A stretch of DNA of 64,000 bases from positions 744,001-808,000 of the forward strand of contig NZ_CP042862.1 in NCBI RefSeq assembly GCF_008001015.1, given 5' to 3'. Below are positions 51,473 to 63,809 of the stretch, piece after piece. Both the position numbers and the translations under genes were made by a program. Numbering within the stretch: position 1 is the stretch's first letter; the number at the start of each line of letters is the position of its first letter. The DNA is from Serinicoccus profundi (GTDB taxonomy: Bacteria > Actinomycetota > Actinomycetes > Actinomycetales > Dermatophilaceae). The notes under the pieces are model-generated. The model worked only from the letters and a program-made list of their open reading frames with translations, was not told the origin of the DNA and searched no databases.

Positions 51473-52179
51473 TGCGCCAGCTGACGAAGGCCACCTGGTG
51501 GCTCCCTGAGGTCCGCCGCAGCCTGGCGGTCGCCGTCGTCGCGGTCGTCCTCGCCGTCGTGCTGGCCCGCGCGCTCGGGACGGCCGGACCGGGCACCGAG
51601 GCCGCGACCTTCGACGTGGTCGTCGTCGTCCTCATCTGCTACTTCGCCCTCTACACCGCCCTCACGGTGGCCGTCTTCCTCCTCGCGAGCCAGCAGGAGG
51701 TCGTGCGCTGGGCCCGGGCCCAGGACCGCGGGACCTGGGTGCAGCGCTACGTCTCGGGGACGGCCCCCGGGCCGGGGCTGTCGATCTTCGTGGGGCTGAC
51801 GGCGCTGGCCGTGACCGTCCTGTGGCTGCCCGGGTCGTTGCCCGGGGTGTCGGCCTTCTCCGGCTCGACGCGGGCGGCGCTGGCCGTGCTCCTCGTCGTG
51901 GTCGCCTGGCTGACGGTGCTCATCTCCTTCACCACCGCCTACCTCGCCGAGGACCTGCAGAGCGGTGGGGAGGCGCTGGGCTTCCCCGACGAGGTCCGCG
52001 ACGTCACCCGCCCGCTGTCCGACTACCTCTACCTCGCCGTCGCGGTCTCCTCGACCTTCGGCACCACCGACGTCGACCTGCACACCTCGCAGGTCCGGCG
52101 CACCGCGATCGTGCACGGCCTGGTCGCCTTCGTCTTCAACACCGTCGTCCTCGCCGTCGTGGTCAGCGTCATCGCCTGA
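51472..52179 (+). CDS. DUF1345 membrane protein
   Basis: A 235-residue protein with five membrane helices (about 18-36, 45-70, 101-120, 132-153 and 205-233) and the DUF1345 pattern YLAVAVSSTFGTTDVDLHTSQVRR before the last helix. Function is unknown. Translation is coupled to mnmA through TGATG at 51470-51474, though no functional link to thiolation is evident. Confidence 0.75.
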   Translation: MRQLTKATWWLPEVRRSLAVAVVAVVLAVVLARALGTAGPGTEAATFDVVVVVLICYFALYTALTVAVFLLASQQEVVRWARAQDRGTWVQRYVSGTAPGPGLSIFVGLTALAVTVLWLPGSLPGVSAFSGSTRAALAVLLVVVAWLTVLISFTTAYLAEDLQSGGEALGFPDEVRDVTRPLSDYLYLAVAVSSTFGTTDVDLHTSQVRRTAIVHGLVAFVFNTVVLAVVVSVIA

Positions 52180-52197
52180 GTCGCCTAGGGTGGCGCC

Positions 52198-53181
52198 GTG
52201 GTAGACGTCACCGGCATCGGCTCCTGGCCCGGCACCGACGTGCGGGAGGCGCTGCGAGCGGTCCGCGACGAGCTGACCGACGCGCCCGAGGGCGTGCGCG
52301 CCATTCCCTACCTCCCCGAGCTGCCGGCCCGCGGCCCCGGCGCCGACATCGTGGGCCGCGCGGCGCGCCTCCTCGTCGACCTCCCGGTCGACCTCCAGCC
52401 GCAGGGGTGGCGGCTCGTCGACCGGCCCGGCCGGGACGCCGAGCGGGCGGCCTCGCTGCTCAGCCAGGACCTCGACGAGCTGGCCGAGGCCTTCGACGGG
52501 TATGCCGGTCCGCTCAAGGTGCAGGTCGCCGGCCCCTGGACCGTGGCGGCCTCGCTCTGGCGTCCCCTGGGCGACCGGGTGCTCGACGACCCCGGCGCGA
52601 CACGGGACGTGGCGGACTCGCTCGCGGAGGGGGTGACGGCATACCTCGCGAAGGTGCAGTCCCTCGTGCCCGGGGCCGAGCTGCTGCTCCAGGTCGACGA
52701 GCCGTCGGTCACCGCCGTGCTCCTGGGCAGGATCCGGTCCGAGTCGGGCTACCGCGTGCTGCGGACACCCGCGAGCGGTGAGGTCGTCGCGACGCTGCGG
52801 CAGGTGCTCGCACAGACCACCGCCCGGGTATGCGGTGTCCACACCTGTGCGGGGGAGCCGCCGGTCGCCCTGCTGCGCGAGGCGGGCGCGGGCTTCCTCG
52901 CCCTCGACATGACCTGGCTGGACCGGGGGCGGTTCGAGGAGGTCGCGGCAGCCGTCGAGGCCGGGGTGGCGCTGTGGGCGGGGCTCGACCTCAGCGCCGG
53001 CGACCCCCTCGAGCCGCTGCTGCGCAGGTGGCGGGAGGTCGGGCTGCCTGCCGCCGCGCTCGCGGACGTGGGCCTCACCCCACCGTGCGGTCTGGCGTCG
53101 TCGACCCCCGCAGAGGCGCTCCGGGTGACCCGCGCAGCCGCTCAGGGTGCTCTCAGGCTCGCCGAGCAGGCTGTCGCATGA
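52198..53181 (+). CDS. MetE-like cobalamin-independent methionine synthase family protein
   Basis: A 327-residue protein covering only the catalytic-barrel half of MetE. Likely zinc ligands are His and Cys in CGVHTCAGEPP and Cys in LTPPCGLAS, with Glu/Asp in LLQVDEPSV. The N-terminal MetE domain is missing, so it may use a different methyl donor or act as a core MetE. TAGGGT (52186-52191) is 6 nt before GTG 52198; leaderless. Confidence 0.82.
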   Translation: MVDVTGIGSWPGTDVREALRAVRDELTDAPEGVRAIPYLPELPARGPGADIVGRAARLLVDLPVDLQPQGWRLVDRPGRDAERAASLLSQDLDELAEAFDGYAGPLKVQVAGPWTVAASLWRPLGDRVLDDPGATRDVADSLAEGVTAYLAKVQSLVPGAELLLQVDEPSVTAVLLGRIRSESGYRVLRTPASGEVVATLRQVLAQTTARVCGVHTCAGEPPVALLREAGAGFLALDMTWLDRGRFEEVAAAVEAGVALWAGLDLSAGDPLEPLLRRWREVGLPAAALADVGLTPPCGLASSTPAEALRVTRAAAQGALRLAEQAVA

Positions 53182-53247
53182 ACCCCACCCGTCCCGGTAG
53201 GTTAGTCGCGTCACGCGTGCGCACGGCACGCTCACGGAAGGGGAGTC

Positions 53248-53847
53248 ATGTCGCAGAACCCGGGCCACCAGGACCCGTACAACCAGGACCCTAACGCTCC
53301 GCAGCAGGACGGCGGCTACCAGTCGGCGCCCAGCTATGACGCCGCGGGTCACGCCCCGGCGGGCACCGTCGCGAAGCCGCAGCCGGTCAGCCTCGCCGAG
53401 AAGCTGATGTATGCCGGTGGTGCGCTGTCGATCCTCTCGGCCATCCTGGCCTTCGCCGTGGGCGGGACCGACGCGGTCCGCACCCAGATCGAGGAGCAGC
53501 TCGAGGCTGCAGGCATGAGCGCCAGCTCGGCCGAGGTCGACGCCGCGATGCAGGCCGGCCTCATCACCGGGCTGGTCAGCAGCGTCATCATTGCCGGCAT
53601 CTGGTTCTTGCTCGGCTACTTCAACGGCAAGGGCAAGGGCTGGGCGCGCATCATCGCCACCATCCTGGGCGTCATCAACGTCCTCACGACGGTGCTCGCT
53701 CTGGTCGGTACCAGCATGCTTCCGGGGGCCGCCACGGGCGGTGCCCTGAATCTCATCCTCTCGGTCGTGGGCGCGCTGCTCGCCGCCGCGATCGTCTTCC
53801 TCCTGTGGAAGAAGGAGTCGACCGCCTACTTCAAGGCCACCCGCTGA
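53248..53847 (+). CDS. Small membrane protein with Gln/Pro-rich N-terminus
   Basis: A 199-residue protein. The first about 45 residues are Gln, Asn, Pro and Tyr rich (QDPYNQDPNAPQQDGGYQ), a cytoplasmic tail typical of actinobacterial membrane proteins. Four helices follow (about 50-70, 108-128, 135-155 and 160-187). Function is not known. GGAAGGGGAG precedes ATG 53248; TAGGTT near 53196 is a likely -10. Confidence 0.7.
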   Translation: MSQNPGHQDPYNQDPNAPQQDGGYQSAPSYDAAGHAPAGTVAKPQPVSLAEKLMYAGGALSILSAILAFAVGGTDAVRTQIEEQLEAAGMSASSAEVDAAMQAGLITGLVSSVIIAGIWFLLGYFNGKGKGWARIIATILGVINVLTTVLALVGTSMLPGAATGGALNLILSVVGALLAAAIVFLLWKKESTAYFKATR

Positions 53848-56064
<2,217 letters not shown>

Positions 56065-56185
56065 CCGGGCCCCGACCTGGACCTGATGACGCGCGTCACC
56101 GGGTCAGGGCGCGGACTCCGCGAGCCAACGAACGCGATGCGGGGGGTAGTCCCCGTGGACTCGAGCCCGCGCATAGGTTGTCGGC

Positions 56186-56758
56186 ATGACGCGCGAGCTG
56201 TGGGACGACGAGGCCGACCGCTTCGACGACGAGCCGGACCACGGGCTCGCCGACCCGGCGGTGCGGGAGGCCTGGCGCGTGCTCCTGCTCGGAGTTCTCC
56301 CCTCGGCCCCGGCTCGCATCGCCGACCTCGGGTGCGGCACCGGCACCCTGACCCGACTCCTCACCGACGAGGGCTACCGGGTCGACGGGCTCGACTTCTC
56401 GCCCGAGATGATCCGGCGCGCCCGGAGCAAGGTCCCCGAGGCCGAGTTCGTCGTCGGCGACGCGGCCGAGCCGGCGCTCGAGCCCCACGCCTACGACGTC
56501 GTCCTCAGTCGGCACGTCCTGTGGGCGATGCCCGACCCCGCCCAGACCTTCGCCCGGTGGCTGGAGCTGCTGCGTCCGGCAGGGAGCGTCGTCCTCGTCG
56601 AGGGCCACTGGTCCACGGGTGCCGGGCTGAGCGCTGCCGAGTGCGAACGCCTCGTGCGCACCCGGCGCGCGGAGGTCAGCGTCCGTCACCTACCGGAGAC
56701 GGCCTACTGGGGCAAGGAGATCGAGGACGAGCGCTACCTCATCGTGAGTCCGCGCTGA
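56186..56758 (+). CDS. Class I SAM-dependent methyltransferase
   Basis: A 190-residue protein with the SAM-binding order ARIADLGCGTGTLTRLL (motif I), VDGLDFSPEMIRRAR (acidic end of strand 2), VVGDAAEPAL and YDVVLSRHVLWAMPDP. The substrate is unknown. TAGGTT (56174-56179) lies 6 nt before the ATG. Its last 20 nt overlap the convergent MFS gene. The gap 56065-56185 contains only this promoter. Confidence 0.85.
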   Translation: MTRELWDDEADRFDDEPDHGLADPAVREAWRVLLLGVLPSAPARIADLGCGTGTLTRLLTDEGYRVDGLDFSPEMIRRARSKVPEAEFVVGDAAEPALEPHAYDVVLSRHVLWAMPDPAQTFARWLELLRPAGSVVLVEGHWSTGAGLSAAECERLVRTRRAEVSVRHLPETAYWGKEIEDERYLIVSPR

Positions 56759-58154
56759 CGCGGCCGCGCCCCAGTCCGAACCAGCTGATCACGCCACCGG
56801 CCACCAGCAGCGCGGTGCAGATGAGCATGGCCGCGCGGTAGCCGTCCGTGAAGGCGACCGGGTCGGCGTAGTCGTCCCCGGACAGTCCGACCACGGCCGG
56901 CAGCGCGGCCACCGCCAGCAGCGAGCCCGTGCGGGCGACGGCGTTGTTGATCCCGCTGGCCAGACCGGCATACCGGTCGGCGACCGCGGCGAGCACCGCG
57001 GCGGTGAGCGGGGAGACGAGCAGCGCCAGGCCCAGGGAGAAGATCACCATGCCCGGCAGCACCCCGACCCAACCGGTGCCCCGCCCGATCCCGACCATGA
57101 GCACCGTCCCCAGGCCGCACACGATCGGTCCGAGGGTCATCGGGACCCGCGGGCCGATGCGGTCGGCCAGTGCGGCGGCGCGCGTCGAGAGCAGCAGGAG
57201 CGCGATGGTGACCGGCAGCCCCGCCAGCCCCGAGGCGGTCGCCGACCACCCGGAGGTGACCTGGAGCTGGATGACGACGAAGAGCATGACGACGCCGAGC
57301 GCGCCATACACCAGCAGGGTCATGGCGTTGGCCGCGGAGAAGACGCGAGAGCCGAAGAGGTGCAACGGCACCAGGGGGTATGCCGCGCGCCGGCTCCACG
57401 CGACGAAGGCCACGGCCGCGACACCCGCGACCACCCAGGCGAGCACGACGGCCCAGGTCTGCGCGTCGGCCGCGGTGGTCAGCGCCCACGTCGAGGCACC
57501 CAGCGTCACGACGATCAGTGCCGAGCCGGCGAGGTCGAAGCGGCCGGTCGTCTCGGTGTCCCGGCTCTCCGGCGCCGACCAGAGGGTCAGCGCGATGACG
57601 ACCAGGCACAGCGGCACGTTGATGGCGAAGATCCACCGCCAGCTCGTGGTGTCGACGATCGCCCCGCCCAGGAGCGGGCCGATGGCGGCGGCGATCCCGG
57701 ACACCCCGGCCCACGTGCCGATCGCGGGCGCCCGGTCGCCCGGGGCGTAGCTCGCCTGGATGAGCGCCAATGCACCCGGTGTGAGCAGTGCCGCGCCGAC
57801 GCCCTGCACGAGGCGCGCGGCGATGAGCTGACCCGGGTCCTGAGCCAGCGCGCAGAGACCGGAGGCGACCAGGAACCACGCCATGCCGACGAGGTAGACC
57901 CGCCGCCGGCCGATCCGGTCACCCAGCGCGCCCGCCACGAGCACGAGCGAGGCGAGCGAGAGCAGGTAGCCGCCGATCACCCACTGCAGCTGCGGCAGGC
58001 TCGCCTGCAGGTCCTCACCGATCGCGCGGAGGGCGACGTTGACGACCGAGCCGTCGAGGATCGCCACCCCCGATCCCAGGGTCACCGCAACCAGCATCAC
58101 CCGCCCGCGTGGGGAGCGCCGGTCGAGATATCCCCCGTGCGGCTGGTCGATCAC
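56739..58154 (-). CDS. MFS drug exporter, DHA2 (14-helix) type
   Basis: A 471-residue transporter. It has VAILDGSVVNVALRAIGEDL (motif D1 of the DHA family), LGDRIGRRRVYLVGM (motif A), RLVQGVGAALLTPGALALI (motif C-like region with the antiporter PxxxG context), and about 13-14 helices. It probably exports drugs or metabolites with protons. GTG 58154 is preferred because TACGCT (58166-58161) is 6 nt upstream. It overlaps the methyltransferase 3' end by 20 nt. Confidence 0.88.
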   Translation of the reverse strand: MIDQPHGGYLDRRSPRGRVMLVAVTLGSGVAILDGSVVNVALRAIGEDLQASLPQLQWVIGGYLLSLASLVLVAGALGDRIGRRRVYLVGMAWFLVASGLCALAQDPGQLIAARLVQGVGAALLTPGALALIQASYAPGDRAPAIGTWAGVSGIAAAIGPLLGGAIVDTTSWRWIFAINVPLCLVVIALTLWSAPESRDTETTGRFDLAGSALIVVTLGASTWALTTAADAQTWAVVLAWVVAGVAAVAFVAWSRRAAYPLVPLHLFGSRVFSAANAMTLLVYGALGVVMLFVVIQLQVTSGWSATASGLAGLPVTIALLLLSTRAAALADRIGPRVPMTLGPIVCGLGTVLMVGIGRGTGWVGVLPGMVIFSLGLALLVSPLTAAVLAAVADRYAGLASGINNAVARTGSLLAVAALPAVVGLSGDDYADPVAFTDGYRAAMLICTALLVAGGVISWFGLGRGRVSADSR

Positions 58155-58288
58155 GTCCACAGCGTAGGGCCTCCCCGCGGGCGGGGAAGTCGGCCGTCGG
58201 CTACGGTGGGCTGGCGCTCGGTATCGCCTGGTGGACCTCACCCTGGCGTGGCCGCCGGCGCGGAGCGACGCAGCAGGAGGTCGAGGCG

Positions 58289-58546
58289 ATGGAGCAGGAC
58301 GACCCGCGCGGCGACGTGGTGATCTACTGGCGACCGGGATGCGGCTTCTGCGCCATGCTCAAGGCCCGGCTGGGCCGGCTCCGTGACCGGGCGACCTGGG
58401 TGAACATCTGGGACGACGAGGAGGCTGCGGCCTTCGTGCGCAGCGTCAACGACGGCAACGAGACCGTGCCCACCGTGGTGATGGACGGCATACCCGTGAC
58501 CAACCCGAACCCGTCCGTGGTCAAGGAGCGCCTGGCCCGCGGATAG
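58289..58546 (+). CDS. Mycoredoxin-like glutaredoxin-fold protein
   Basis: An 85-residue protein: VVIYWRPGCGFCAMLKARL with the redox pair Cys-Gly-Phe-Cys, WVNIWDDEEAAAFVRSVN, and NETVPTVVMDG with the cis-Pro. Mycoredoxins reduce mycothiol-mixed disulfides in actinobacteria; most have Cys-Gly-Tyr-Cys, so Phe is a small change. ATG 58289 has AGGAGG 8 nt upstream (58275-58280). It supports the phylum call. Confidence 0.88.
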   Translation: MEQDDPRGDVVIYWRPGCGFCAMLKARLGRLRDRATWVNIWDDEEAAAFVRSVNDGNETVPTVVMDGIPVTNPNPSVVKERLARG

Positions 58547-58667
58547 CGTCCCGTGAGAGGTGGTGCCGGGCGCGACTTCCACGGGACGCAACCACGGTCC
58601 GGAGGAAGTGGCACGTCCGGTGTCTCGTCGGGGAATAGGCGGGCAGCGCAGATGCTTGACGCATCAC

Positions 58668-59228
58668 GTGACTACTGGAACCGACCGCCCCACCGTGCTC
58701 GTGCTCGTCGGCAGCCTGCGCGCCGACTCCTCGAACCGCCGCCTCGCCGAGGCCGCGACGGCGCTGCTGCCCGAGGAGGTCCAGGCCCGCGTCAGCGAGC
58801 TGCCGCCCCAGTTGCCGCACTACGACCAGGACCTCGACACCAGCACGCCGCTGGAGGTCGTGAGCGCCTTCCGCGACGAGGTGGCGGGGGCGGACGCCGT
58901 CATCGTGGTGACGCCGGAGTTCAACGGCAGCCTGCCCAGCGTGCTCAAGAACGCCGTCGACTGGGCGTCCCGCCCCCGCGGCGAGGCCGCGCTCGCGGGC
59001 AAGCCCGCCGCGGTGCTCGGTGCCTCCGCGTCGCCGCGTGGCGCGCAGTGGGCCCGGGAGGACGCCGTCCGGGTGCTGAAGGTCGCCGGGGCCGAGCCGA
59101 TCGAGGTGACCCTCGGCGTGGCCTCCTCGCTGTCGGCCTTCGAGGGGCAGCGGCTGGTCGACGAGCAGGCCCAGGGACAGCTCGCCGAGCTCATGGGCCG
59201 CCTCGTCGGCGCTCGGGTCGCCGCCTGA
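58668..59228 (+). CDS. NADPH-dependent FMN reductase
   Basis: A 186-residue flavodoxin-fold protein with LVGSLRADSSNRRLAEAA (FMN phosphate loop) and VVTPEFNGSLPSVLKNAVDWASRP, the family signature. It reduces FMN or quinones with NADPH. GTG 58668 sits within the 8-bp palindrome TCACGTGA (58664-58671), with TTGACG just before; no clear -10 is seen, so the start is less certain. An upstream in-frame start at 58560 would add a non-conserved leader. Confidence 0.85.
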   Translation: MTTGTDRPTVLVLVGSLRADSSNRRLAEAATALLPEEVQARVSELPPQLPHYDQDLDTSTPLEVVSAFRDEVAGADAVIVVTPEFNGSLPSVLKNAVDWASRPRGEAALAGKPAAVLGASASPRGAQWAREDAVRVLKVAGAEPIEVTLGVASSLSAFEGQRLVDEQAQGQLAELMGRLVGARVAA

Positions 59229-59284
59229 CCGAGGACTGAGGGAGAGGCAACAGAGTGGCAACACGCGCGACCTAGACTGGGCCC

Positions 59285-59581
59285 ATGTCCACTCTCTCGC
59301 GCGAAGACGTCGCGCACGTCGCCATGCTGGCGCGGATCCAGCTCGAGGACGCCGAGCTCGACCGGCTCGCCACCCAGCTCGACCAGATCGTCGACTGGGT
59401 CAGCCAGGTCGGTGAGGTCGCCTCGGCCGACGTGCCCCCGATGTCGCACCCGCTGCCCCTGGCCAACGTCACCCGCCCCGACGAGGTGCGGGAGAGCCTG
59501 AGCGTCGAGCAGGCGCTCGCCAACGCTCCGCAGGCACAGGACGACCGGTTCGCCGTGCCGCGCATCCTGGACGAGGAGTGA
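59285..59581 (+). CDS. gatC: Asp/Glu-tRNA amidotransferase subunit C
   Basis: A 98-residue protein: [36 protein letters not shown], and [16 protein letters not shown] with [10 protein letters not shown], as in GatC. It holds GatA and GatB together. TAGACT (59273-59278) is 6 nt before the ATG, so the gatCAB message is probably leaderless. gatA starts 1 nt after its stop. Confidence 0.96.
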   Translation: MSTLSREDVAHVAMLARIQLEDAELDRLATQLDQIVDWVSQVGEVASADVPPMSHPLPLANVTRPDEVRESLSVEQALANAPQAQDDRFAVPRILDEE

Positions 59582-59582
59582 G

Positions 59583-61103
59583 ATGAGCGATCTCGACCTC
59601 ACCCGCCTCACCGCCGTCGAGATGGCCGACCGGCTCGCCGCCGGCACGCTCACCTCGGTGGAGCTCACCCAGGCCCACCTCGACCGGATCGAGCGGCTCA
59701 ACCCGACCCTCCACGCCTATCTGCTCGTCGACGGCGAGGGCGCCCTCGCCACGGCCCGTGAGGTCGACGCCGCGCGCACGGCGGGGGAGCAGCTGCCCCG
59801 GCTGGCGGGGGTGCCCGTCGCGGTCAAGGACATCGCCTGCACGCAGGGCATGACCACGACCGCCGGCAGCCGGATGCTCGAGGACTTCGTCCCGCCCTAC
59901 GACGCGACGATCGTCACCAGGCTGCGCGAGGCCCGGATGCCGATCCTCGGCAAGACCAACATGGACGAGTTCGCCATGGGCTCCTCCACCGAGCACTCCG
60001 CCTTCGGGCCGACCCGCAACCCGTGGGACCTCGACCGGATCCCCGGCGGGTCCGGCGGCGGCAGCAGCGCCGCGGTCGCGGCATACCTCGCGCCGCTCGC
60101 GATCGGCTCCGACACCGGCGGGTCGATCCGTCAGCCCGCCGCGGTCACCGGCACCGTCGGCACCAAGCCGACCTACGGCGCGGTGAGCCGCTACGGCATC
60201 ATCGCGCTGGCCTCGAGCCTGGACCAGATCGGCCCGTGCGCACGCACTGTCGCCGACGCGGCCCTGCTCCACGAGGTGCTCGCGGGGCACGACCCGATGG
60301 ACTCCACGTCCATCGACACACCCGTCCCGGACGTCGTCACCGCGAGCGGCACCACGGATCTCTCCGGCCTGCGCATCGGCGTCGTCCGCGAGATCGCGGG
60401 CACCGACGGCGAGGGCTTCCAGCCCGGGGTGCTCGCCCGCTTCGAGGAGTCGCTGGACGCGCTGCGCGGTCTCGGGGCGGAGATCACCGAGATCTCCTGC
60501 CCGCACTTCGCCTACGCCATGGCCGCCTACTACCTCATCCTCCCCTCCGAGGCGAGCAGCAACCTGGCCCGCTACGACGCGATGCGCTACGGCCGACGCT
60601 CCACCCCCGAGGGCAGCCCCAGCGCCGAGCAGGTCATGGGCGCCAGCCGCGACGAGGGCTTCGGCGAGGAGGTCAAGCGCCGCATCATCCTGGGCACCTA
60701 TGCCCTGTCCAGCGGCTACTACGACGCCTACTACGGCCAGGCGCAGAAGGTCCGCACCCTCATCGCGCGCGACTTCGAGGCCGCCTTCGAGCAGGTCGAC
60801 GTGCTCGTCAGCCCGACCGCGCCGACGACCGCCTTCAGGATCGGCGACAAGACCGAGGACCCCATGGCGATGTACCTCAACGACATCGCGACCATCCCCG
60901 CCAACCTCGCGGGCGTGCCGGGCATGTCGATCCCGTCCGGGCTCGCCGACGAGGACGGCCTCCCCGTGGGTCTGCAGATCCTCGCCCCCGCGATGCAGGA
61001 CCAGCGCCTGTATGCCGTCGGCGCGGCCCTGGAGCAGCGGCTGCGGCAGGCGCAGGGCGGCTACGTCATCGAGCAGGCTCCCGAGATCGAGGTGAGGGCA
61101 TGA
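59583..61103 (+). CDS. gatA: Asp/Glu-tRNA amidotransferase subunit A
   Basis: A 506-residue amidase that frees ammonia from glutamine. The Ser-cisSer-Lys triad is visible: Lys in [13 protein letters not shown], Ser in [14 protein letters not shown], and Ser in [37 protein letters not shown] is conserved. It ends in an ATGA overlap with gatB. With GatB and GatC it makes Gln-tRNA and/or Asn-tRNA from mischarged precursors. Confidence 0.97.
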   Translation: MSDLDLTRLTAVEMADRLAAGTLTSVELTQAHLDRIERLNPTLHAYLLVDGEGALATAREVDAARTAGEQLPRLAGVPVAVKDIACTQGMTTTAGSRMLEDFVPPYDATIVTRLREARMPILGKTNMDEFAMGSSTEHSAFGPTRNPWDLDRIPGGSGGGSSAAVAAYLAPLAIGSDTGGSIRQPAAVTGTVGTKPTYGAVSRYGIIALASSLDQIGPCARTVADAALLHEVLAGHDPMDSTSIDTPVPDVVTASGTTDLSGLRIGVVREIAGTDGEGFQPGVLARFEESLDALRGLGAEITEISCPHFAYAMAAYYLILPSEASSNLARYDAMRYGRRSTPEGSPSAEQVMGASRDEGFGEEVKRRIILGTYALSSGYYDAYYGQAQKVRTLIARDFEAAFEQVDVLVSPTAPTTAFRIGDKTEDPMAMYLNDIATIPANLAGVPGMSIPSGLADEDGLPVGLQILAPAMQDQRLYAVGAALEQRLRQAQGGYVIEQAPEIEVRA

Positions 61104-62662
61104 GCGCCCAGACGACCACCGCCCCCGAGCGCACCGTGCCCTACGCGGAGCTGTTGACCCGTTACGAGCCGGTCATCGGCCTGGAGGTGCACGTCGAGCT
61201 CGGCACCGCCACCAAGATGTTCTGCGGCTGCGCGACCGGCTTCGGCGCCGAGCCCAACACCCAGACCTGCCCGGTGTGCCTGGGCCTGCCCGGCGCGCTG
61301 CCGGTGGTCAACGCCACCGCGGTCGAGTCGGCGGTCCGGATCGGCCTGGCGCTGAACTGCGAGATCGCGCAGTGGTGCAGGTTCGCCCGGAAGAACTACT
61401 TCTACCCGGACATGCCGAAGAACTTCCAGACCAGCCAGTACGACGAGCCGATCGCCTTCGAGGGCTACCTCGACGTCGAGGTCCCGCCGCGAGACGGGGT
61501 GGAGGAGCAGCCCTTCACCTTCCGCGTGGAGATCGAGCGGGCCCACATGGAGGAGGACACCGGCAAGTCGACCCACGTCGGCGGCGCCACCGGGCGGATC
61601 CACGGGGCCAGCCACAGCCTCGTCGACTACAACCGCGCCGGCATACCCCTCATCGAGATCGTCACCAAGCCGCTCACCGGCGCCGGTGAGCGGGCGCCCG
61701 ACGTGGCTCGCGCGTATGTCGGTGCGCTGCGCGACCTGCTGCGTGCGCTGGACGTCTCGGACGTCAAGATGGAGCAGGGGTCGCTGCGCTGCGACGCCAA
61801 CGTCTCGCTCATGCCGATCGGTGCGGACGCCTTCGGCACCCGCACCGAGACCAAGAACGTCAACAGCCTGCGGTCGGTGGAGCGGGCGGTGCGCTACGAG
61901 ATGACCCGGCACGCCGCGGTGCTCGACAGCGGTGCGGCGATCACCCAGGAGACCCGGCACTGGCACGAGGACACCGGGGTCACGACGTCCGGCCGCCCCA
62001 AGTCGGACGCGGACGACTACCGCTACTTCCCCGAGCCCGACCTCGTCCCGGTCGCGCCCTCCCGTGAGGACGTCGAGCGGCTGCGCGCCACCCTGCCGGA
62101 GAACCCGGCGGAGCGGCGTCGCCGGCTCCAGACCGAGTGGGGCTACTCCGACCTCGAGATGCGCGACGTCGTCAACGCCGGCGCCGCCGAGGTCATCGAG
62201 GAGACCGTCGCTGCCGGGGCGTCGCCCGCCGCCGCCCGCAAGTGGTGGATGGGTGAGCTCGCCCGCCGGGCCAAGACCGCGGGCGAGGAGGGGGAGCCGG
62301 CGGCCCTGACGGACCTCGGCGTCACCCCGGCGCACGTCGCCGAGCTGGACCAGCTGGTCACCAGCGGCCGGCTCAACGACTCGATGGCCCGCCAGACGCT
62401 GGAGGGCGTGCTGGCCGGCGAGGGCTCGCCCACCGAGGTCGCCGACGCCCGCGGCCTCGAGCTGGTGCAGGACGACGGTGCGCTGCAGACCGCCGTCGAC
62501 GAGGTCATCGCGGAGAACGCCGACGTCGCCGAGAAGATCCGCGGCGGCAAGGTGCAGGCGGTCGGTGCGCTCATCGGTCAGGTGATGAAGAAGATGCGTG
62601 GCCAGGCCGACGCCGGCAAGGCGCGCCAGCTCATCCTCGACACCCTCGGCGTCGAGGGTTGA
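61100..62662 (+). CDS. gatB: Asp/Glu-tRNA amidotransferase subunit B
   Basis: A 520-residue kinase/transamidase subunit: [87 protein letters not shown], and a C-terminal YqeY-like helical tail ([20 protein letters not shown]). ATG 61100 overlaps the gatA stop by 4 nt. Confidence 0.97.
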   Translation: MSAQTTTAPERTVPYAELLTRYEPVIGLEVHVELGTATKMFCGCATGFGAEPNTQTCPVCLGLPGALPVVNATAVESAVRIGLALNCEIAQWCRFARKNYFYPDMPKNFQTSQYDEPIAFEGYLDVEVPPRDGVEEQPFTFRVEIERAHMEEDTGKSTHVGGATGRIHGASHSLVDYNRAGIPLIEIVTKPLTGAGERAPDVARAYVGALRDLLRALDVSDVKMEQGSLRCDANVSLMPIGADAFGTRTETKNVNSLRSVERAVRYEMTRHAAVLDSGAAITQETRHWHEDTGVTTSGRPKSDADDYRYFPEPDLVPVAPSREDVERLRATLPENPAERRRRLQTEWGYSDLEMRDVVNAGAAEVIEETVAAGASPAAARKWWMGELARRAKTAGEEGEPAALTDLGVTPAHVAELDQLVTSGRLNDSMARQTLEGVLAGEGSPTEVADARGLELVQDDGALQTAVDEVIAENADVAEKIRGGKVQAVGALIGQVMKKMRGQADAGKARQLILDTLGVEG

Positions 62663-62670
62663 TCGAGCGT

Positions 62671-63642
62671 ATGCCGTCCCCCGAGCGAGAGACTCCGGTC
62701 GCCGCCGTCCCCGAGGAGCTGCTCGCGCACCTCGGGGACGTCGACGGTGTCGAGGTGCTGCCCTACGACCACCACGACGCCGAGGCCCTGCCCGGGGGCG
62801 GGCGTGACGTCGACGTCCTCGCGCTGTCGATGATCGCCGGGCCGTGGCTGAAGCGGATGGGTGAGGTGCCCGGGCTGCGCGCGGTCGTCCTGGCCTCCGC
62901 GGGTTACGAGCACGCTCTGCCCTACCTGCCCGACGGGGTCGAGCTGGCCAACGCGGTCGGCGTGCACGACACCGCGACCAGCGAGCTGGCCCTCGCCCTG
63001 CTCCTCGCGGCCCAGCGGCAGCTGCCGCACCACGTGCTGCGCCAGGCGGACGGGGTCTGGGACCGCTCGGTCCCCGGCCCGTGGCGCTCGCTGGCCGACT
63101 CCACCGTGCTCGTCGTCGGCTACGGCGGCATCGGGACGGCCCTGACCCGTCGGCTCCTCGCCTGCGAGTGCGACGTGCTCGCGGTCGCCAGCGCCGACCG
63201 TGCGGGGGACGACCTGGTCGACCGCGTGCACGGCATCGACCGTCTGCCCGAGCTGCTGCCGCGCGCCGACGCGGTCGTGCTCATGCTGCCCCTCACCGAC
63301 CGCACCCGTGGCCTGCTGGGCGCCGCCGAGCTCGCTGCCCTGCCCGACGACGCCCTCGTCGTCAATGTCGCCCGCGGTCCGGTCGTCGACACCGACGCCC
63401 TGCTCGCCGAGTGCGCGAGCGGTCGGCTGCGGGCCGCCCTCGACGTCACCGACCCCGAGCCGCTCCCCGACGGACACCCCGCCTTCTCCACCCCGGGGGT
63501 CCTCGTCGTGCCGCACGTCGGGGGAGCCTCGCCGGCCTCGCTGCCGCGGATGGGAAGTTACTTGAATTCTCAACTCACGGCATACCGCGACAATGGTGTG
63601 CTGCTGCACCAGGTGGCCGGAACGGCGTCGTCCCCCCTCTGA
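62671..63642 (+). CDS. D-isomer-specific 2-hydroxyacid dehydrogenase
   Basis: A 323-residue NAD(P)-dependent enzyme. NAD loop VLVVGYGGIGTAL; catalytic Arg in VVNVARGPVVDTDAL, Glu in LDVTDPEPLP, and His in VLVVPHVGGASPASLPRM. The substrate may be a phosphoglycerate- or glyoxylate-like acid. ATG 62671 is used; a TTG at 62659 overlaps the gatB stop but touches GAGGG directly. The last about 60 nt are unusually AT-rich compared with the rest. Confidence 0.85.
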   Translation: MPSPERETPVAAVPEELLAHLGDVDGVEVLPYDHHDAEALPGGGRDVDVLALSMIAGPWLKRMGEVPGLRAVVLASAGYEHALPYLPDGVELANAVGVHDTATSELALALLLAAQRQLPHHVLRQADGVWDRSVPGPWRSLADSTVLVVGYGGIGTALTRRLLACECDVLAVASADRAGDDLVDRVHGIDRLPELLPRADAVVLMLPLTDRTRGLLGAAELAALPDDALVVNVARGPVVDTDALLAECASGRLRAALDVTDPEPLPDGHPAFSTPGVLVVPHVGGASPASLPRMGSYLNSQLTAYRDNGVLLHQVAGTASSPL

Positions 63643-63693
63643 TCTGCGATGACGTCGTTCTGGTGAACTTACGGCAACGATGTCGCTCAACCC

Positions 63694-63722
63694 TTGCGCA
63701 AACCTACCGGTTTCGTTATAGG
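63694..63722 (+). promoter_or_regulatory. Promoter of the secreted protein at the window end
   Basis: TTGCGC (63694-63699) and TATAGG (63717-63722) are 17 nt apart, a good -35/-10 pair. Transcription would begin near 63729, leaving a leader of about 80 nt before GTG 63810. The region 63643-63720 is more AT-rich than the genes around it. Confidence 0.6.
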
Positions 63723-63809
63723 GTGCCACTGACCGAGCCCGTGGGAGGCGAGGTCTCATCTGCCGGCACCCGTTCTGGGGAACCGGCTCGACATATCAGG
63801 GGTTTCACA

